Below, piece by piece: positions 59,428 to 64,000 of a stretch of 64,000 nt of DNA. Numbering within the stretch: position 1 is the stretch's first letter; each line of letters opens with the position of its first letter. The notes under the pieces are model-generated. The model saw only the letters and a program-made list of their open reading frames with translations, did not search any database and was not told the DNA's origin. This DNA comes from JAJRXC01 sp047639555 (GTDB taxonomy: Bacteria > Actinomycetota > Acidimicrobiia > Acidimicrobiales > Aldehydirespiratoraceae): assembly GCA_047639555.1 (NCBI GenBank), contig JBLIOE010000009.1, positions 53,543 through 117,542 on the forward strand, read 5' to 3'. The position numbers and the translations under genes were made by a program.

Positions 59428-60839
59428 TAGTTGACCGCGGTCAACGGTCCGAAGGGAACCGCCGCTCCGTCGGCGTGCACCGTCGAGTCGAACTCCGTCA
59501 GCCGGATCGCGTCGGCCGCGTCGTACTTGCCGGGAGCGATGCTTGCGAAGACCTGACCGGGGAGCTCAATCTCCCCGAGGCTTTCCGCGCCAGCGAGGAA
59601 CGACGCGTGGGTCAGTTCGGCGCCGGCCGCGGTTGCCGCCAGCTCGAACAGGCGAAGCGGAGCGCAGAAGATCATGATATTGCCGAGCCAGTCGGAGTCA
59701 CCTTCGGCAACCTGCGATGTGGGCACCACCGTGATGCCGGGGTTGGCTGCTTCGAACACGCCCACACAATCCTGGGTTGCCGCGAGTTCCCATTCCTCGT
59801 CTTCGGACGCGCCTCCGGCTCCAATGACACCGTTGAGCAGCGCATTGTCGATCTCACCTCGACGACCAATGCCACTGACGAGCGCGTTTGAGTCGACGAT
59901 GAGGTATTTCGCATCGAGACCCGATCGGGCCAGTTCGGTCGCCCCGAACGTCCCGGTGTTCTCAACCATCACCACGCTGTCCACTCCCTCGACACGGAAG
60001 CGTTCGATGAATGTCTCCCAGGCCGCGGCAGCTGCGAGTTGATCGCCAACCTCCACGCTGAGGACAACATCCACGATCTCCTTGCCCAGCTCCTGCAAGG
60101 CCGGGATGACAATCTCATTTGCAACACTCTGTTCCTCTGCCGTGACGCTCACGCCGACGATGTCGCCCAGCAGTCCGGCTTCTTCGAGGAGCTGCACGAC
60201 ACCCCTGAGTCGGCGATCGGAGAACATGCGATCGGAGAGCCACGGCGCTCGTGAGATTTCCAGCTGCGATGGCGTGGGTGCGCCGCCGACGATGATGGTC
60301 TCATTCGTGTCGTTGATGCACGGATTCAGTGTGGTGTTCGGGCCGACGAATGGGGCGAGCACAGCGAACACCGGGTCGTCCTCCGTCATCCGTACACACG
60401 CGGCATCCGCGGCGGTCGCATCAATCGGAAGAAGCACCTCGAGGTGGGCCTCGAGGAGGCGGCCGTGGATACCGCCCCGGTTGTTGACATCGGCGATCAG
60501 CGCGTCGAGCACCTGCTGAGGGTCGCCGCGGTCGAGATCCACTAAGCCCATTGCCTTCAGCTCGACGAGGTCGGAGGTCGTGAAGCCGAGGCGGATGGTG
60601 TCTTCGGTGACACCGGTCCACGAGGCGGTCAACGGCTCGGTCGGTGTCTCGTCGACGGGCTCATCGGGCTCGTCCGACGGAGTCTCATCGGCCGGAGTCT
60701 CGTCCCCTGCGGCCGGTGGGGTCGTGGGGTCGACGGTCGCGTTGTCGCCCTCGGTGGCATCGCCGCACGCACCGGCCAGAAGTGCGAGTGCGGCGATGAG
60801 GGCCAGAATCCGGGTTCGGAAGGTCTTGCTGCGAAGCAT
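59427..60839 (-). CDS. ABC transporter substrate-binding lipoprotein, branched-chain amino acid type
   Basis: A 470-residue lipoprotein. The signal peptide ends in a lipobox LALLAGAC, followed by a Glu/Pro/Asp-rich linker (ADETPSDEPDEPVDETPTEP). The mature part is a periplasmic-binding type I protein (Peripla_BP_6): IRLGFTTSDLVELKAMG, LADVNNRGGIHGRLLEAHL, VGVSVTAEEQSVANEIVIPALQEL and VVMVENTGTFGATELARSGLDAKYLIVDS. The ATG at 60839 has AGAGGA 9 nt upstream. No permease or ATPase genes follow, so it may serve a transporter elsewhere or be a sensor. Confidence 0.84.
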   Translation of the reverse strand: MLRSKTFRTRILALIAALALLAGACGDATEGDNATVDPTTPPAAGDETPADETPSDEPDEPVDETPTEPLTASWTGVTEDTIRLGFTTSDLVELKAMGLVDLDRGDPQQVLDALIADVNNRGGIHGRLLEAHLEVLLPIDATAADAACVRMTEDDPVFAVLAPFVGPNTTLNPCINDTNETIIVGGAPTPSQLEISRAPWLSDRMFSDRRLRGVVQLLEEAGLLGDIVGVSVTAEEQSVANEIVIPALQELGKEIVDVVLSVEVGDQLAAAAAWETFIERFRVEGVDSVVMVENTGTFGATELARSGLDAKYLIVDSNALVSGIGRRGEIDNALLNGVIGAGGASEDEEWELAATQDCVGVFEAANPGITVVPTSQVAEGDSDWLGNIMIFCAPLRLFELAATAAGAELTHASFLAGAESLGEIELPGQVFASIAPGKYDAADAIRLTEFDSTVHADGAAVPFGPLTAVN

Positions 60840-61032
60840 GATGCATCGTCCTCTCAAGAAGGAGATGAGTGTCGCCCACTCTGCTCGGTCGGTCCAAATG
60901 ACGTGCCTCATCGATTTGGAGTGGGATGCCGAGCGAGTCACCACCGCCCCGCGATGCTCCACGGCGTCGGGTTGCTGCTCTGGCGCGAACACGAGAGCGA
61001 CGCGTAGGTGAAGATCCAGTACCGTCGATGGC

Positions 61033-61734
61033 GTGCAAGTCGACGACTTTGGATCAGTTCGGGTATTGACCTTCGACCGTCCGGACAAGCTCAACGCTCT
61101 GAACGCTGATCTGGCCGACCGGGCGGCGGCAGAGCTCCTGGTGGCTGATAGGGACCCGGCCATTCGTGCCGTCGTACTCACCGGATCGGGGCGAGCGTTC
61201 TGTGCGGGCGTAGACCTTGGGCATCTCGCGGCCATTGCTGATGGCAGCGAGTCCAGCCGCCACACAATTGATTTCAACAACGCCATCCGTTTCATGAAGA
61301 CGCCGTTGGTTGCGGCGGTCAACGGTCTGGCGGTGGGTGTGGGGTGCACGATGTGTCTTCATGTCGACCTCGTACTCGCGGGCGCGGCGGCCCGGTTCCA
61401 GACTCCGTTTGCCAAGATTGGTGTCGCTCCAGAGATCGGCTCGTCCCGACTACTCCCCGGCCAGATCGGCCACCAGCGCGCGTCGTGGATGCTTCTGACC
61501 GCTGGATGGGTGGATGCCGATACCGCGGTGGAGTGGGGGTTGGCGTTTGAATCGGTCGCTGACGATCATCTTCTCGAACGAGCCATCGAGATTGCCGGGC
61601 TCGTCGCGGCCAACGACCCGGAGGCTGTAGCGGTCGCGAAGCAAACAATGCGTGAGTGGCGGCTTCCGCTCATCGATGCGGCGGAGGAAACCGAGAATGC
61701 CGCATTTGGGAAGCTGCTCGACCGACACCGCTAA
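61033..61734 (+). CDS. Enoyl-CoA hydratase/isomerase family protein
   Basis: A 233-residue crotonase-fold protein. The oxyanion-hole motifs are RAFCAGVDLGHLA and VNGLAVGVGCTMCLHVDLVL. FAKIGVAPEIGSSRLLP carries one likely catalytic glutamate. The first catalytic Glu of hydratases is replaced (GVGCTMC), so isomerase activity is more likely than hydration. GTG 61033 is chosen because TACCGT ends 7 nt before it. It is small for the family (usually 250-270). Confidence 0.85.
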   Translation: MQVDDFGSVRVLTFDRPDKLNALNADLADRAAAELLVADRDPAIRAVVLTGSGRAFCAGVDLGHLAAIADGSESSRHTIDFNNAIRFMKTPLVAAVNGLAVGVGCTMCLHVDLVLAGAAARFQTPFAKIGVAPEIGSSRLLPGQIGHQRASWMLLTAGWVDADTAVEWGLAFESVADDHLLERAIEIAGLVAANDPEAVAVAKQTMREWRLPLIDAAEETENAAFGKLLDRHR

Positions 61735-61853
61735 CTTGTCGGCCGAATCAGACATCTGAGGGAATTGATCTGGAGGGTGCTGGACTGTCACCGCACCCAC
61801 CGGGACGTGCCATGTGTCACACTAGGTTTCCGCCCAGCTTTGGAGCAACCGTC

Positions 61854-62285
61854 ATGTTGATCAGCGAGATTCTTCGCCGAAAAGGCAATGACGTCGCGAC
61901 CGTGACGCCAGAAACCACCGTCGCCGAGGTCGTCGCGTCGCTCGACGAACGCGGTGTCGGGGCGCTGGTCGTGTCCAGCGACGGCCAGACAGTTGACGGC
62001 ATCATCTCCGAGCGCGACATCGTTCGTGCTCTGGCGCGCCACGGTCAGATGGCGGTGGATCAAACGGCCAGCGATCTCATGACTCGCGAGGTCGTCACTT
62101 GTGAACCCGGGGCGACGATCGACCAACTGATGGCGGACATGAACCACGGCCGGTTCCGTCATGTGCCGGTGACCGAACAGGGTCGGCTCGTCGGAATCGT
62201 GAGTATCGGTGATGTGGTTAATGCTCGCGTCCGTGAACTCGAGACCGAGACCCACCAGCTCACCAACTACATCTCGGGCTACTAG
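61854..62285 (+). CDS. CBS-domain pair protein
   Basis: A 143-residue protein made of two CBS domains (MLISEILRRKGNDVATVTPETTVAEVVASL and ASDLMTREVVTCEPGATIDQLMADM) with the usual VVSSDGQTVDGIISERDIVRAL and VTEQGRLVGIVSIGDVV endings. Such pairs bind adenosine nucleotides and report energy state, or serve as modules for other enzymes. GGAG lies 8 nt before the ATG. A longer upstream frame has no start support. Confidence 0.9.
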   Translation: MLISEILRRKGNDVATVTPETTVAEVVASLDERGVGALVVSSDGQTVDGIISERDIVRALARHGQMAVDQTASDLMTREVVTCEPGATIDQLMADMNHGRFRHVPVTEQGRLVGIVSIGDVVNARVRELETETHQLTNYISGY

Positions 62286-62587
62286 GCGTCGGGAGCGGAG
62301 CTCACCGCGAGGTCGAACTAAGAAGACCCGGGCATAGTTCAAGTGCAAGACATGCAATTACACGTGGTAGCGGGTGCTCGTCCCCCCCCCGTAGACCGTA
62401 GCGACTCCCTGTTATCGCGGCAGACCCAACCATCATCACCAAAAATCAGCCTGACCAGAGATTCCAGCAAACGCACTGCACGGAACCCGGGGCACATCAG
62501 AACATCAACCAAAGTCTGGGCAGACCCGAAACTATTTGACCACTGTGTGTGCGAATGAGAGTGTTTCCTCGCTAGATAGAGGTACAT
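62286..62587. other. Intergenic region with lower GC and a C9 tract
   Basis: About 300 bases without a convincing gene. It is visibly richer in A and T than the flanking genes. It contains a run of nine C (62382-62390) and ends with a ribosome-site-like AGAGG just before the next gene. I see no tRNA, terminator hairpin or promoter of clear quality. A very long open frame on the minus strand crosses it and is judged spurious. Confidence 0.6.
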
Positions 62588-64000
62588 ATGGCGAGTTTCG
62601 AGGGAGCAGCAGTGCGAGATTTTAGGCAGCGGACAGGTTTGTTGGTGTCGTTGGCGTTGGTGGCGGCGGTGTTGGCGGTGGCGTCGGCGTTGCCGGCTGC
62701 GGCTGTGGTTGGTTACCCGGAACTGGAGTGGGCCACCCGCGCCGGCGGCACCAGCTCCGACTACACCCGTGGGGTGGCGGTTGATTCGGTGGGCAACGTC
62801 TACACCACCGGCTACTTCGCCGGTACGGCCGATTTTGATCCGGATCCCGTCGACGTGTTCAACCTGACCAGCGCCGGCGGCTTCGATGTGTTTGTGCAGA
62901 AGCTGGATTCGGACGGCGATTTTGTGTGGGCCACCCGCATCGGCGGCACCAGCACCGTCGCAGGCTTTGGGGTGGCGGTTGATTCGGTGGGCAACGTTTA
63001 CACCACCGGCCAATTCTCCGGTACGGCCGATTTTGATCCGGATCCCGTCGCCACGTTCAACCTGACGAGCGCCGGCAGCTACGACGTGTTTGTGCAGAAG
63101 CTGGATTCGTCCGGCGATTTTGTGTGGGCCACCCGCACCGGCGGCACCAGCAACGCCGAAGGCCGTGGGTTGGTGGTTGATTCGGTGGGCAACGTTTACA
63201 TCACCGGCAACTTCGAAGGTGCGGCCGATTTTGATCCGGATCTCGTCGACACGTTCAACCTGACCAGCGCCGGCAGCGACGATGTGTTTGTGCAGAAGCT
63301 GGATTTGTCCGGCGATTTTGTGTGGGCCACCCGCGCCGGCGGCACCGATTGGGACCAAGGCTTGGGGGTGGCGGTTGATTCGGTGGGCAACGTTTACATC
63401 ACCGGCGACTTCTACGGTACGGCCGATTTTGATCCGGATCCCGTCGCCACATTCAACCTGACGAGCGCCGGCAGCACCGACGTGTTTGTGCAGAAGCTGG
63501 ATTCGTCCGGCAATTTTGTGTGGGCCACCCGCGCCGGCGGCATCAGCCCCGACGTTGGCTATGGGGTGGGGGTTGATTCGGTGGGCAACGTTTACATCAC
63601 CGGCGACTTCTACGGTACGGCCGATTTTGATCCGGATCCCGTCGACACGTTCAACCTGACCAGCGCCGGCAGCTACGACGTGTTTGTGCAGAAGCTGGAT
63701 TCGTCCGGCAATTTTGTGTGGGCCACCCGCACCGGCAACTCCAGCTCCGACGGCAGCCGCGGGTTGGTGGTTGATGGCTTGGGCAACGTTTACATCACCG
63801 GCAACTTCCAAGGTGCGGCCGATTTTGATCCGGATCCCGTCGACACGTTCAACCTGACCAGCGCCGGCAGCGACGATGTGTTTGTGCAGAAGCTGGATTC
63901 GTCCGGCGATTTTGTGTGGGCCATCCGCATCGGCGGCACCGACTACGACTACGGCTTGGGGGTGGCGGTTGATGGCGTGGGCAACGTTTACATCACCGGC
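62588..64000 (+). CDS. Secreted SBBP-type beta-propeller repeat protein, 5' part
   Basis: The gene opens at ATG 62588 (or GTG 62612 with GGGAG) and runs off the right edge, 471 codons in. A signal peptide (GLLVSLALVAAVLAVASALPAAAV) precedes tandem repeats of 66 residues. Each repeat carries WATR.GG, GVAVDSVGNVYTTG, ADFDPDP, NLTSAG and DVFVQKLDSSGDFV. This is the SBBP/beta-propeller type of extracellular surface protein, with DFDPDP likely binding calcium. Six copies are complete and a seventh is cut by the edge. Codon choice (TTT, TTG, GTG-rich) differs from the neighbours, suggesting a different origin. Full length and anchor are unknown. Confidence 0.85.
   Translation, partial: MASFEGAAVRDFRQRTGLLVSLALVAAVLAVASALPAAAVVGYPELEWATRAGGTSSDYTRGVAVDSVGNVYTTGYFAGTADFDPDPVDVFNLTSAGGFDVFVQKLDSDGDFVWATRIGGTSTVAGFGVAVDSVGNVYTTGQFSGTADFDPDPVATFNLTSAGSYDVFVQKLDSSGDFVWATRTGGTSNAEGRGLVVDSVGNVYITGNFEGAADFDPDLVDTFNLTSAGSDDVFVQKLDLSGDFVWATRAGGTDWDQGLGVAVDSVGNVYITGDFYGTADFDPDPVATFNLTSAGSTDVFVQKLDSSGNFVWATRAGGISPDVGYGVGVDSVGNVYITGDFYGTADFDPDPVDTFNLTSAGSYDVFVQKLDSSGNFVWATRTGNSSSDGSRGLVVDGLGNVYITGNFQGAADFDPDPVDTFNLTSAGSDDVFVQKLDSSGDFVWAIRIGGTDYDYGLGVAVDGVGNVYITG
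62729..64000. repeat. 198-bp tandem repeat array
   Basis: TGG codons of the WATR motif fall at 62729, 62927, 63125, 63323, 63521, 63719 and 63917, each exactly 198 bp apart. No indel occurs in the visible part. Units differ mainly at the GG-T-S.. segment and at the residue before the SAG strand. Confidence 0.95.

Noticed and set aside
62339..63811. A 490-codon open frame on the minus strand across the repeat array
   Set aside because: It is the antisense of the periodic repeat: the same 198-bp unit without a stop gives a long false frame. The plus strand has a signal peptide and a known repeat type.
1..64000. Search for CRISPR arrays, insertion sequences, phage genes and rRNA
   Set aside because: No direct-repeat/spacer pattern, transposase, integrase or rRNA sequence was seen. 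The 198-bp repeats are coding and contiguous.

Overview
The window is a high-GC, gene-dense chromosomal segment of an actinobacterium, most likely an aquatic member of the Acidimicrobiia. The class assignment is inference. The evidence is DUF2510-type N-termini, two F420-type (LLM) oxidoreductases, a mycothiol-dependent isomerase-like DinB protein, an actinobacterial-type SerC, an IclR regulator divergent from leuCD, lipoproteins with long Thr/Ser/Asp/Ala-rich linkers, and SLH-like repeats carrying paired cysteines (GC...FCP...TR). At least a dozen genes show a TAnnnT -10 box 6-8 nt before the start codon, so leaderless mRNAs appear common.

Layout. 1-9.2 kb: end of a CoA-transferase, a TetR regulator, a small membrane protein, an acyl-CoA carboxylase carboxyltransferase, serC convergent to it, a class I aminotransferase, an S9 peptidase and a secreted glycosidase-like SLH protein. 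9.3-21.1 kb: serA, a membrane-anchored HELAH protein, a sunset-domain protein, a beta-propeller lipoprotein, leuCD with a divergent IclR regulator and an overlapping 40-aa membrane protein, an acyl-CoA synthetase, an alpha/beta hydrolase and greA. 21.1-28.7 kb: a 10-residue Ile/Leu leader peptide, a hairpin and an intrinsic terminator ahead of leuB-ilvE-cimA, then small conserved genes, gltX, a YdcF-like protein, tRNA-Gln(CTG) and tRNA-Glu(CTC). 28.7-34 kb: two divergent HAD nucleotidase-like paralogues and a phnD-C-E-E importer. 34-46 kb: a P450 with an apparently missing segment, membrane and secreted proteins, a family VIII beta-lactamase-like hydrolase, a diguanylate cyclase, an SDR, an LLM oxidoreductase, two TetR regulators and a quinone-reductase-like enzyme. 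46-52 kb: an SRPBCC protein, a sulfatase fused to a DJ-1/PfpI domain, an alkylsulfatase-like MBL protein, a lipoprotein and an FAH-family hydrolase. 52-60.8 kb: a carotenoid oxygenase, two NTF2-like proteins, an SDR, an LLM oxidoreductase, an MFS transporter, a mycothiol isomerase-like protein, a sulfotransferase and an amino-acid-type binding protein. 61-64 kb: an enoyl-CoA hydratase, a CBS-pair protein, and the start of a secreted protein built of exact 198-bp SBBP-type repeats that runs off the window.

How the genes work together. The best-defined theme is serine and branched-chain amino acid synthesis. serC and serA make serine. leuC, leuD, leuB, ilvE and cimA serve both leucine and the citramalate route to isoleucine. 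The leuCD locus carries a 15-bp palindrome inside the divergent regulator's promoter. The leuB operon carries a transcription-attenuation leader rich in both Ile and Leu codons. The rest is typical heterotroph accessory metabolism: acyl-CoA, sulfate ester, apocarotenoid, and phosphate or phosphonate uptake. No insertion sequence, CRISPR array, prophage or rRNA was seen.
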